Assembly (NCBI GenBank): GCA_030612585.1
Contig: JAUWNP010000126.1
Span: 1-12,679, forward strand
Reading direction: 5' to 3'
DNA: 12,679 nt
DNA from: Anaerolineae bacterium
Lineage (GTDB): Bacteria > Chloroflexota > Anaerolineae > B4-G1
Below, piece after piece: positions 1 to 8,200 of this stretch. The position numbers were made by a program, and so were the translations under genes. How positions within the stretch are numbered: position 1 is the stretch's first letter; each line of letters opens with the position of its first letter. The notes beneath the pieces were generated by a model. That model had not been told where the DNA came from. It worked only from the letters and a program-made list of their open reading frames with translations, and did no database searches.

Positions 1-1
1 T

Positions 2-445
2 GCCCCTTTGCCCGTGAATTGGCCCAACTATGGCCTGATCTTCGTCGCCATGGCCTTTGCCTGCGCGGGCATCAGCGTACTGATCGGCGTGATCTCCCCC
101 AGTTCGCGAATGACGGTGCTGTGGTCACAACTGATCTTTGTACCCTCGATGATGTTGGGTGGGCTTATGCTCCCTTACAGCATGTTGCCCGACGCTGCCG
201 GGAAGGTCGCTCAACTCTTGCCAGCCACCCAGGCGATGAACGCCTTCAATGGATTGGCCATAGGTAAGGTGGCTGATTTTAGCCCGTGGGGATCGGTTTT
301 CGCCTTGTTTTCCAGCGGTGTGCTGGCCTTCGTGCTGGCGATCTATCTTTTCAGTTGGGACAGCCACAACACGAAAAGACGCGGCCACCCCTTGCTGGCC
401 CTGTTGGTTCTGCTGCCCTACGTGATCGGGTTGTTGTTCGCATAA
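2..445 (+). CDS. ABC-2 type transporter permease, C-terminal part (cut by window edge)
   Basis: This is the 3' end of an integral-membrane permease; the frame is open from the first complete codon, so the true start lies outside the window. About 147 residues are visible. There are several hydrophobic segments: one around YGLIFVAMAFACAGISVLIG, one around LIFVPSMMLGGLMLP, one around VFALFSSGVLAFVLAIYLFS, and a last one at the C-terminus (LLALLVLLPYVIGLLFA). The pattern, with a Pro-rich turn (MLPYSMLPDAAGKVAQLLPA) between membrane helices, is that of the ABC2_membrane family, where the loop before the last helices is typically 'P...LP..l..i...lP.t'. These proteins pair with a cytoplasmic ATPase to export drugs, lipids or polysaccharides; the substrate cannot be told from this fragment. 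An ATPase gene is expected just left of the window. It is unrelated to the defence-like genes further right. Confidence 0.8.
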   Translation, partial: APLPVNWPNYGLIFVAMAFACAGISVLIGVISPSSRMTVLWSQLIFVPSMMLGGLMLPYSMLPDAAGKVAQLLPATQAMNAFNGLAIGKVADFSPWGSVFALFSSGVLAFVLAIYLFSWDSHNTKRRGHPLLALLVLLPYVIGLLFA

Positions 446-461
446 GCATTGCGCGGGCCGA

Positions 462-538
462 GGTGGGGGAAGCGGGGCGGCGCGCGCTTTTGGTTTGTGC
501 AAGGGCCATCGTTAGGGTGTAATCTGGGCGAGTCAGTT
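462..538 (+). repeat. Promoter-bearing dispersed repeat, copy C
   Basis: Starting 17 bases after the permease stop, this stretch matches, with scattered substitutions, two minus-strand sequences elsewhere in the window (11206-11293 and 11850-11940). The shared parts are a GC-rich head (GGTGGGGGAAGCGGGGCGGC), a TTTGTGC box at 494-500, a G-rich spacer, a TGTAAT box at 518-523, and GGGCGAG after it. Similarity fades after about 535. It reads towards the antitoxin-like gene at 687. Of the three copies it is the most diverged around the -10. Confidence 0.7.
495..523 (+). promoter_or_regulatory. Possible sigma-70 promoter inside repeat copy C
   Basis: TTGTGC (495-500) and TGTAAT (518-523) are separated by 17 bases. 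The boxes align with those of the other two repeat copies, but the -10 is weaker here (TGTAAT rather than TATAAT). It would give a leader of about 155 bases before the antitoxin-like gene, which also has a nearer promoter at 618-646. Confidence 0.4.
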
Positions 539-617
539 TTCCAAAGGGGAGGCTGCTGTTAGGGCTGGTGTTGATGGCTGAACCTTCGGGAGGTTGTGTG
601 TTTGAGCGAATGCTCGT

Positions 618-646
618 TTGCGCTAACGTTGCCAGCAAGGTATAAT
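618..646 (+). promoter_or_regulatory. Sigma-70 type promoter of the antitoxin-like gene
   Basis: TTGCGC (618-623), a 17-base spacer and a perfect TATAAT (641-646) stand about 40 bases before the start codon at 687. A short inverted repeat, GAGC-GAAT-GCTC (604-615), lies immediately upstream of the -35 box and could be an operator, since antitoxins commonly repress their own promoter; that role is inferred. Confidence 0.6.
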
Positions 647-686
647 TGATGCACATACCGCAGAATCTGGTTTTGGGAGTGACACG

Positions 687-1022
687 ATGGAAATGCAAAT
701 GGCTTCTCAGGATTCAGCGTACGAGCAGACGGTAATCAGCATCATGCGCAGACTGCCGCCTGAGCGTGTCTTGCAGATAGTTGATTTCGCACGGTTTCTT
801 GAGCTCCTGGCTGCCAGGAAACACGACGATTGGCTGGATGAAGAAGAGGCTGAGACCGAAGATGAAATCCGCGCCAGCGAAAAAAAGTGGGATGAACTAC
901 TCGCCAGACCGGAAGCAAAGCGTGTTATGCGTGAAATGGCGCGCGAAGCACGTGAGGACTATCGTGCTGGACGAACGACCGACATCACAATCACTGAAGA
1001 CGGACGACTCGCGCCAGCATGA
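687..1022 (+). CDS. Antitoxin-like protein (DUF2281-like), now without a working toxin
   Basis: A 111-residue, strongly charged protein. The start at 687 is supported by GGGAG at 675-679, seven bases upstream, and by the TATAAT promoter at 641-646. Near the N-terminus the stretch MRRLPPERVLQIVDFARFLE is the 'LPxExvxxvxdFaxFL' pattern of small antitoxins with a DUF2281-like segment. The middle is acidic and helical (DDWLDEEEAETEDEI), and the C-terminus ends in YRAGRTTDITITEDGRLAPA, a tail typical of antitoxins that wrap a RelE/ParE-like toxin. The gene ends in an ATGA overlap with a second frame that begins like such a toxin but stops after 16 codons. The product may therefore be an orphan antitoxin, an anti-addiction protein or simply a relic. 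The family call is from motif resemblance. Confidence 0.65.
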   Translation: MEMQMASQDSAYEQTVISIMRRLPPERVLQIVDFARFLELLAARKHDDWLDEEEAETEDEIRASEKKWDELLARPEAKRVMREMAREAREDYRAGRTTDITITEDGRLAPA

Positions 1023-1069
1023 AATCACAGGCTACTCCAAAGTTCTGGAAGTTCTATGCGCGCCCATAG
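1019..1069 (+). pseudogene. Truncated toxin remnant (RelE/ParE-like start, 16 codons)
   Basis: The ATG at 1019 overlaps the antitoxin-like gene's TGA (1020-1022), the usual coupling of toxin-antitoxin pairs. The frame reads MKSQATPKFWKFYARP and then TAG at 1067-1069. An opening of the 'TPxFWKxYxxLP' kind is what I associate with RelE/ParE-like toxins found downstream of such antitoxins; the family continues for about 80-90 residues. Here neither the same frame after the stop nor the sequence that follows shows recognisable toxin residues, and a hairpin terminator begins 27 bases later. I infer a deletion that removed the body of the toxin. A genuine 16-residue peptide gene is possible but less likely. 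Confidence 0.45.
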
Positions 1070-1095
1070 GTAACACAGCCAGCAGCGAACATACC

Positions 1096-1132
1096 ACGGT
1101 CGGCGGAGGTCATTAGTACCGCCGGCCGTTTT
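1096..1132 (+). terminator. Hairpin terminator after the antitoxin/toxin remnant
   Basis: ACGGTCGGCGG (1096-1106) pairs with CCGCCGGCCGT (1119-1129) across a 12-base loop, 11 pairs including one G-U. TTTT at 1129-1132 follows on the plus strand. It sits 27 bases after the toxin-stub stop codon. The T run is short, so strength is uncertain. Confidence 0.55.
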
Positions 1133-1175
1133 GGTGCAACGCATTGTGGCAAAAGCAGCAATTCCCGGTATGATC

Positions 1176-1274
1176 AGACCTGACAGGTTTTTACCCCAGA
1201 CCTGCTGTTCAACACAGTTGCCGAGTGACAAATGGGGCCTCAAGTGACGAAATTCGTGGAAACCTGTCAGATCT
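1176..1274. repeat. Spaced inverted repeat, 15-base arms
   Basis: AGACCTGACAGGTTT (1176-1190) and AAACCTGTCAGATCT (1260-1274) are reverse complements with one mismatch, separated by 69 bases. The left arm contains the self-complementary core ACCTG-A-CAGGT. This could be the two ends of a small palindromic or miniature element, or a binding-site pair. No transposase is present. Confidence 0.5.
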
Positions 1275-1310
1275 TGACGCCAAATCATCGAATGCCTGCT
1301 CAGCGGTCAA

Positions 1311-1350
1311 AGAGCCCTGGAGTTTGATGCTCCGGGGCTCTTTTCTGATT
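1311..1350 (+). terminator. Rho-independent terminator
   Basis: AGAGCCCTGGAG (1311-1322) pairs with CTCCGGGGCTCT (1330-1341), a 12-base stem with one T-G pair, around a 7-base loop. On the plus strand TTTT-CTG-ATTTT follows. It stands roughly 240 bases beyond the antitoxin/toxin stub and may once have ended that unit or a lost neighbour. On the minus strand only TTTGACC follows the stem, so it is a weak candidate for ending the helicase operon, whose stop codon is 189 bases upstream in that direction. Confidence 0.75.
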
Positions 1351-1529
1351 TTGCACAGGGTTGGCTTGCCGGATCGAACAACCTCCACTCTGAGATTGAG
1401 GACGAATTGCTGGGCCGGGCGCTGCGCGCGGCCACACCTATGGTACTGAGGATGGGCATCGCGCTCACCGTGGCCGGGGTTGTTGCCCTGGACACCTGCG
1501 CCTCAGACCTCTGCCAGGGTGACAGTACG

Positions 1530-4487
1530 TCATTCCGCATCGCCAGGTTGGTTTAGCACGAGCGCCAGATTTAATAGTTCTGGTGCTTGCGAAACTATGG
1601 TGCGCTGGCTTTTCAGTTCTGTCTTCCTGGAATCGTAGATGTCTTGCACGTCGCTGAGTTTTCGCTCTTCGCCGCGAATGGCTACGTTCATGTCATCACC
1701 TAGAGTGAGCCGATGGCGATAATCCTTCAGGCGTTGTTGGTGTACCTGGCTGCGGGCCTGAGCCCAACGCTCCAGATCCTCAATTTGGATCTGAATATCG
1801 TGCTCGCGCTTTTCGGAGACTGTCTCGCCGTGTTCTTGTGACACGGATTGTGCGTATTCGAATGCAGTGGCATAGAGACCGTCGAGCGCCTGACGCAGTC
1901 TTGCTACTGCTTCAGCCGCTTCAGAATGAGAGTCAATCGCCACATCTGTCGGAAGTGGGCGGGCAAGTAGAGCTCCGCCAACACTGGTATTGACTTCACC
2001 AGCCTCAGTGACAAAGGTGGGGAGGAAGTCTTCGCTCAGAGTGTCGCCCGATGCGCCGGTATAGCGTAGCACAAAGTCAAACAGGATACCATCTTTGACT
2101 TGGACGCCATCTGGCATCAGCCGCACGGTCGCCGCTCCTCCAAAACCCTCATCTCGCTTGCGGCACTCAGTCACGATAGCCTCCAGCAACGGGTGGCCAA
2201 AGGCGGCGAACTCGACCTGGTCTGGCCGGAAGCGACCTGCGTCGTCTTTGTGAAACGCTACCCGGGCGTAGTTTGCCCTTACGTCGGGGTAAGCGGTCAG
2301 CAGGCGTGGTGTGATCAGGCGATAGATGTTCTTGTGCCGTGTGTTTTCGACTCGGCCCTGGTGTGCGGCGAAGTAGGTGCGCACGAATTGCTCGATGTCG
2401 GCGTTTGATACCGTGACCTCGTCACTACGATCTATGACGGCCTGAATCGTGTCCAGGTCAAAGTCACGCAGTGGCATCAGGAAACGGGCTTGCACTTGCT
2501 GCCACGTGCGTAGCCGCTCCTGGATGGCCTCTTCCAGGTGACGGTCGGTGACTTCGAGAGCCACGTTTCCGCTGACAGAGTTCATGATGATCTCGGTCAA
2601 ATTGACGCCCTCCATGAAGGTGCCCAGCACGTCTGTTACCTGGCCCTGCAACTGGCGCTCAATGCGGCGGATTTTCTGTTGCAGACGCATGAATATGTAG
2701 CCCTCACGAGTCCCCTCAACCAGCAGATTATAGATGCGCACGTCTCTCTCCTGACCGTAGCGGTGTACGCGGCCAATGCGCTGATCAATGCGGTTGGGAT
2801 TCCAGGGCAGTTCGTAGTTCACCAGGATGTGGCAGAACTGCAGGTTGATACCTTCGCTGGCCGCGTCGGTGGCGAGCAGGATGTTCACGCCTTCCCTGGC
2901 AAAGTACTGCTCTTGAGCCTGACGCTCCTCCATCCCCAGACCACCGTGGATGAAGGCGATCTGCTCTGGCGCTAGCCCTGCATCCAGCAACAGCCCGTGC
3001 AGATACCCCAATGTGTCGCGATACTCGGTGAAGACGATGATCTTCTCCGTTGGGTCTTTTTCCAGCACGCCTTGAATGAACTCGATCCACCTGGCGGCTT
3101 TGCTGTCCACTGCTAACGCCTCGGCCATCTGGCGCAGTTCATTGAGCCGGGTGATTTCCTGGTGCAGCCCGGGGCCAGTGTGCAGCGTCAATTGCTCCAG
3201 CCGTTTGGTGAGTTCTTCGGCTCGGGCCTCAGTCAGGGTGTCGGGCTCCTCGATCAGGCTTTCCAGATCAGCCTCTTCACTTCTGCTGAGCACAACCTGC
3301 TGCTCCTCCAGCAGTCTACGCGCCCGCCTCCCGAGTGACTTGCGGATGGCGGCAATGCTGCTGACCATCCGTTTCTGCAGGATGACCATGGCAAAGCCCA
3401 CGGTGCGGTGATCCATGTTGCGGGCCAGGTTGAATTCCTCAGCCACGTAACGGGTGACCCCATCGTAGAGGACCATCTCGGCGTCTGTGTATTGCACAGG
3501 GATGATCTCCACGGTGCGCGGGCGGAAAACAAGTTCGCCTTTCTCGTCGCGCAGGTTGTCTTTGATGCGCCTGACCATCAGGTCGGCGACCCGTTCGGGG
3601 TCCAGGTGATCTGCTGACGGGAACAGGTAGGGATCAAGCAGGTTAATCAGGTTCCAGAAGGCAAAATCGTCGCCGTTGTGCGGAGTGGCGGTCAGGAGCA
3701 GCAAGGCATCACTATTGGGGGCAATTTCTTCAGCCATACGGTAGCGTTGGGTACGATTCACCTTCCCCCCGTAGCGGCTCACCCCCAGGTTATGGGCTTC
3801 GTCGAAGATGAGCACGTCCCACGGGTCAGCCTGTTTGAGTTCGGCCAGTACGTGCTCCTGTTTGATAAAGTCCATTGAGGCCACGATGTGCTGATGGTAG
3901 TTCCAGGGATTCTCGGTCTTGGACAAAAAGTTGCGTAACTCAGACAACTGGCTACTGTCGTAGCGGTGCAACCGGATGCCGAACTTCTCTCGCAGTTCCC
4001 GCCGCCATTGATCGGTGAGCGGCGCCGGGGTGACGATTAGAACTCGCCTCGCCCGTTTGCGTGCATCCAGTTCTTTGAGCACCATTCCCGCTTCTATGGT
4101 CTTCCCCAGACCAACTTCGTCGGCGACGAGGAAGCGCTGACGTGCCGCCCCGATGATCTGGTAGACAGCCTCGACCTGGTAGGGTTGCAGGTCGGTACGG
4201 GAGTTCGACAGGCTGAACAGGTGGTGGTGTTCGTAGGCCAGGCTAAGCCGGGTGGCCTGGCTCAATAGGTCAAACTTCCAGGGTGGATCAAACTGACCTG
4301 CGCGGGCCTGGCCAAGCGGGTCGCTGATCTTTTCGATGACGTTGGGAGGCACCAGGATGGGTCGAGGATGCTCGCCCTCAAAGAAAATGGTGTATTGGAT
4401 AGCAGTGCCAATCGGCTCGACGCGAATCACGTCGCCGACTCGCCCGCCTACGCGGACACGGTCGCCGGGTTGAATATTCTGTGGCAT
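1530..4487 (-). CDS. SNF2-family helicase, DISARM DrmD-like
   Basis: A 985-residue superfamily 2 ATPase. The N-terminal 50 residues (QPGDRVRVGGRVGDVIRVEP) form a small beta-rich module seen on DrmD-like and RapA-like SNF2 proteins. RecA lobe 1 carries DEVGLGKTIEAG (123-134, Walker A), DEAH (229-232) and TATPH (266-270). Lobe 2 carries FTEYRDT (about 486-492), DAASEGINLQ (541-550) and QRIGRVHRYGQ (569-579). All helicase motifs look intact, so activity is expected. Residues 600-985 are a long charged C-terminal region, probably partly coiled coil near 895-960. The ATG at 4487 is chosen over the TTG at 4523 because GAGGAG (4494-4499) lies six bases before it. The gene lies 32 bases after the PD-(D/E)XK gene, last in the block. 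Proteins of this type translocate on double-stranded DNA. DrmD is the class 1 DISARM component, but assignment to DISARM itself is not supported because drmA/B/C are missing. Confidence 0.85.
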   Translation of the reverse strand: MPQNIQPGDRVRVGGRVGDVIRVEPIGTAIQYTIFFEGEHPRPILVPPNVIEKISDPLGQARAGQFDPPWKFDLLSQATRLSLAYEHHHLFSLSNSRTDLQPYQVEAVYQIIGAARQRFLVADEVGLGKTIEAGMVLKELDARKRARRVLIVTPAPLTDQWRRELREKFGIRLHRYDSSQLSELRNFLSKTENPWNYHQHIVASMDFIKQEHVLAELKQADPWDVLIFDEAHNLGVSRYGGKVNRTQRYRMAEEIAPNSDALLLLTATPHNGDDFAFWNLINLLDPYLFPSADHLDPERVADLMVRRIKDNLRDEKGELVFRPRTVEIIPVQYTDAEMVLYDGVTRYVAEEFNLARNMDHRTVGFAMVILQKRMVSSIAAIRKSLGRRARRLLEEQQVVLSRSEEADLESLIEEPDTLTEARAEELTKRLEQLTLHTGPGLHQEITRLNELRQMAEALAVDSKAARWIEFIQGVLEKDPTEKIIVFTEYRDTLGYLHGLLLDAGLAPEQIAFIHGGLGMEERQAQEQYFAREGVNILLATDAASEGINLQFCHILVNYELPWNPNRIDQRIGRVHRYGQERDVRIYNLLVEGTREGYIFMRLQQKIRRIERQLQGQVTDVLGTFMEGVNLTEIIMNSVSGNVALEVTDRHLEEAIQERLRTWQQVQARFLMPLRDFDLDTIQAVIDRSDEVTVSNADIEQFVRTYFAAHQGRVENTRHKNIYRLITPRLLTAYPDVRANYARVAFHKDDAGRFRPDQVEFAAFGHPLLEAIVTECRKRDEGFGGAATVRLMPDGVQVKDGILFDFVLRYTGASGDTLSEDFLPTFVTEAGEVNTSVGGALLARPLPTDVAIDSHSEAAEAVARLRQALDGLYATAFEYAQSVSQEHGETVSEKREHDIQIQIEDLERWAQARSQVHQQRLKDYRHRLTLGDDMNVAIRGEERKLSDVQDIYDSRKTELKSQRTIVSQAPELLNLALVLNQPGDAE

Positions 4488-4519
4488 AGAGATCTCCTCT
4501 CGTCGGGCGGCCCGGTGGT

Positions 4520-5209
4520 TCAAGCATCTTGGTGTTCTCGGACAAACTGCACCAGATCACTTACAGACCCTGGCTCTCGGCAATCGTTGCGTTTGAAATA
4601 CCGGACAATCGGCTCATAGGGACCCCAGAGTTGGTAGTCATAAGCCGTTTGACAACTTGGACGAGGTTGCTGGGGCCGCATACACTCCCAGACAAATCCC
4701 ATAACCTCGCTTCCAGGAATGTATTTGGGTTGGTTACTTCTTGGACCGCCGCGATCCATACCGAACAGTATCGCTCGTATGCGTGTATAGCAGGGCCCAA
4801 AGACCTGGATAAAACTGCTAGGCTCGTTCCGTTCCCTGGATTGCATTAGTTCCAAGAGTTCAGCCTGAAGATCTTCAATTTCAGCGGAAGTAAAGGCTCC
4901 CATCCATTGCAGGACATTTCTGAGGCAGTCTGGCTCACGAAGAGGTGGGTTGAATTGAAGGCTCTGTGTTCCACCCTTTACCTCCGCGATGATAAAATCA
5001 ATGTAGGATGAAGAAACCTCGAGATAGTCGGATGGTTCGACTCTGCGCTCCGGCTCTGCGTTTTGCGGAAACCGAACTGCAAGTACATCAATCTCGGTCC
5101 GGGTAGAACCGCTATCTTGTGGCGCATGTACAATGAACCCCGAGGTGAAGTACCCGTTCAAGCGCAAGTACAATGATACGAGTGCTTCCTGGATCTCAGA
5201 CTCTGTCAA
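4520..5209 (-). CDS. PD-(D/E)XK nuclease-like protein of the operon
   Basis: A 229-residue soluble protein of no family I can name. I start it at the TTG at 5209, because AGGAGA (5217-5222) lies seven bases upstream and the frame upstream of 5238 would run back into the methyltransferase gene; no ATG occurs early in the frame. The N-terminus (EIQEALVSLYLRLNGYFTSG) is helical. It is followed by TEIDVLAVRFP (E39, D41) and then DFIIAEVKGG (E76, K78). This helix, acidic strand, ExK-strand order is the PD-(D/E)XK nuclease core, with D41-E76-x-K78 as the likely catalytic set. The C-terminal half is unassigned (WGPYEPIVRYFKR near 195-207). It sits between the methyltransferase (28-base gap) and the helicase (32-base gap), a position that suggests the cutting subunit of a modification-dependent defence system. 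Its GC content is lower than the helicase gene's. The fold call is from motif reading only. Confidence 0.7.
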   Translation of the reverse strand: MTESEIQEALVSLYLRLNGYFTSGFIVHAPQDSGSTRTEIDVLAVRFPQNAEPERRVEPSDYLEVSSSYIDFIIAEVKGGTQSLQFNPPLREPDCLRNVLQWMGAFTSAEIEDLQAELLELMQSRERNEPSSFIQVFGPCYTRIRAILFGMDRGGPRSNQPKYIPGSEVMGFVWECMRPQQPRPSCQTAYDYQLWGPYEPIVRYFKRNDCREPGSVSDLVQFVREHQDA

Positions 5210-5237
5210 CGTAATGTCTCCTGATCTCCTGGCCTGC

Positions 5238-8200
5238 TTAACTCTCAACACCCTCAACAATCGCGATCTCATCCTCGTCCAGACCGTACAACTTGTAGAC
5301 GATCTGATCAATCAGCCAATCGGTGGCCTCAATACGGGCCACCAACTCGCCGTAGGCAGGGCTGTGGGCGCGGTAGACGCCGACCAAATCGCTGAGTCCC
5401 TGCACCCTACCCACCAGAATCTTGACGAAAGCCTTGAACGCCTCCTCGTTCCAACTCAGGCTCTCGTCGAGACGGCGGGTGGAGTGACTCTCTTCTCTCA
5501 CAAAGAGGCGACAGGCTTCCGCTTTCTTCCACAAAGTGCGTTCATGCTTGCCCTTGTTTCGCAAGATCTCGAAAGCCGCTGCCTCGGTTACGCCCTCTAG
5601 ATCCAACCAGAAGGCTTCCACGGCAGCCTGCTTCTGCGTGTTTATCGCCATCATCTGCTCGGCCAGGTGAGCCAGCAAATCGTGGACGACGTCTGATTGG
5701 TCGGGGTCAGCGGCCAGGCGGTCACGGGTGAAGACCAATAACTTGTCGTGATCACCAGCAGTGTAGAAAGCCTGGGCCTGCGCAACCAGCTGCTCACGCT
5801 CGGCGGCGAGGGTCGTGAAGTTAATACGGCGAATGGGGAGTTTCTCAACTTGTGGTGGGCCGACCCTCAGATAGCCACCTTGCAGAGCCAAGGCACCGAA
5901 TATCTCTCGATAGAGGAAACTGCACAACTCGCTGTTTATCACAGCCAACAAGAATGCTAAATCCAAACCAGTATTCAGCACTATCACGGTAGATTTTCCC
6001 GCAAGGATACTTCCGAGCTCGTCGTAGCAAGCCTCAAGTTGCTTCACCATTCCGGCCAGTATGATCTTGGGGGTCTTGGCTTGTTGGTATCTTGTGGACA
6101 GCATTTCAGCCAAAACACATTCAGATACTACAGGATATTGGTAGATGTGCTTGATGTACTGGGTTTTGTTCAAACCCCACAGCACTTCGTATCTGTCTAT
6201 TGTCCCGGTATTGACCAAACGCAAGTAACCTTCTTGTGATTTCTTTCGACTGAGGCTATCCTCAATGACATCAATCAATTGGTAGGCTTCAGATACTGTA
6301 GCAGCCCCTAGAACTTCAGCGAACACACATAAGTCATCCGAGACGAGCATACACTTGTTCAGGGTGTTAGCGCTTTCTGAGAAAATCGGCCACCAATAGC
6401 CTGCAGGCAATCGACTTAGCATACCTGTAGCCATGTTCAGTCTTCGGATTATCATAGGAGAGCCACTATCTGCTTCCGCCATTTCTGTCAAGGATATGAT
6501 TTGATCCGAAGTAGGATCCCCACTCTGGAGAATGTAGACAAGTGGATATACATTAGCGTTGAAGACCTTCACTCGTGAGTAATCGCGAATTGATTCGATG
6601 ATCAATTCGCTTAGAATGCCCTGGATCGCCTCGCAATACTCTGCCCCAAGTAGCTTGTTCGGAACGATCATACCTGACCGACCAAACCGTCGGATTAGCC
6701 GAACTCCAAGTTCGATGAAGACAACAAATAGATCCCAATTGCCCGATGCCGCCTTCCAATGGCCCACATCTGTGCAGTACTCGCGTAACTCAGGCTGTGA
6801 TCGCGACATTTCTTCGGAGTCGACGTACGGTGGATTCCCCATCACCGCATCAAACCCCGCCCTATCGCGCAAGGGCTGGCCGTGACGGTCGTAGAACACC
6901 TCGGGGAAGGCCAATTCCCAGTGAAAGAAATCGCGATCATCCACCATCTCCTGCGCTTGCCCCACGGCCGGCAGGGCCAGCAACTCGTCCCGCCTCGCGA
7001 TCAGCCCCACCGCCTCGTCGTAATCACCCTGGGTGAACTCGTTGCCAAAGTAAGCGCTGACCCACAAATTCGCCACCGCCTGGAAGGGCGCTTTCAACTC
7101 GCGCACCGCCTGGTCGGTGGCCTCCTTGGCCTGCACCGTCTCATAGGAATCGCTCTCCACCTCGGTGATCTCCAGTATCCGACCCATCACTACCGGCAAC
7201 TGCTGGCTGAGCAGGTACTCGAACATGTTCATCTGCCCGGCCTTCTGCTGTTCCAGTTGCTTCTGCGCCTTCTTGCTCAGCACCACGGGCGGCGACCAGC
7301 CCAGGTCAGCGACACGCGCCCCGATCAGCGAGTCGCCGCACTGCAGGTGGTGATCCAGGAAGCTGAGCGGCTTGTCGGCGGCCACGGTCGCCAGCCATAG
7401 GCTCAGCTTGGCCAGTTCCACCGCCAGCGGGTTCTTGTCCACCCCGTAGATGCACCGCTCCACCACGCGCCGCTTCCAATAGAGCAGGTCTTCCTCCACA
7501 GAGACCTCGGTCTCCACGTAAGGATCGGTCGCCAGCGCCAGCGCCATGTATTCAGTCGCCTCCACCAGGAAGTGGCCGCTGCCCATCGCCGGGTCCAGCA
7601 CCTTCAAGCTCAGAATCTCGTCTATCAGTGACTGCTCAGCAGCGGCGCGGGCCGCTTTCCCCTTCACTCCTTTGGTCCGCTCCCTGACCCGCTCGGTCGC
7701 CTCCTCCACCAGTGGTCCGAGAGTGTTCTCCACAATGTACTCGACAATGTACTGAGGGGTGTAGTACGATCCGGTGGCCTTGCGCTCGCCCCGGTCGGTC
7801 TGCAGGTACACCTGTCCAGCCTCGCGGCTGTCCACGACCCTTGGGGTCTTCCCCGACCCCAAGGGTCTCTCCAGGTCAGCCTCGACCACCCAGCGCTCGC
7901 TCTTGCCGTCTCGGATGGCGATCATCGGCTCGGTGGCGTAGCGGGGTTGGTATTCCAGCAACCCCTCGTAGATGGAACCCAGGTGGCGCACGCCCAGCGT
8001 GCGATAATCCACAGACTCACGCCCCGCCTCCGTGGTCCGCCGGCTAAGCAGGTCAATCGCCTCGACCAGGGCGCGATCTCCCACGGCATACCGTTCCGAG
8101 AATGGATGCTGTTCTGGATCAAACAACCGGCCGTTGTAACGAGGCACGCCCAGGTGCCGGTTCAGCGCCACGTTGTCGCCGTTGATGATCTGAAAGAGTT

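Larger units (their letters stand above)
1133..1529. other. Gene-poor convergent region
   Basis: This is the space between the plus-strand antitoxin unit and the end of the minus-strand helicase gene. It holds an inverted-repeat pair (1176-1190 and 1260-1274) and a strong plus-strand terminator hairpin (1311-1350). A plus frame is open from 1278 to the TAG at 1554-1556 and reads partly protein-like (for example SEIEDELLGRALRAATPMVL). However, it has no start codon with a ribosome site, runs through the terminator hairpin and overlaps the helicase gene end, so at most it is a gene relic. I see no other gene here. Confidence 0.5.

Noticed and set aside
1278..1556. A plus-strand frame of about 93 codons with a protein-like middle (SEIEDELLGRALRAATPMVL).
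   Set aside because: No start codon with a ribosome site, it reads through a strong terminator hairpin, and it overlaps the helicase gene end. It is at most a relic.
4488..4523. A longer helicase start at the TTG at 4523.
   Set aside because: The internal ATG at 4487 has a strong GAGGAG at six bases; the TTG has no such site and adds a non-conserved-looking arginine-rich tail.
5210..5311. A longer start for the PD-(D/E)XK protein reaching into the methyltransferase gene.
   Set aside because: The added residues (TSCTVWTRMRSRLLR and onward) are the methyltransferase 3' end read in another frame, and AGGAGA directly precedes the TTG at 5209.
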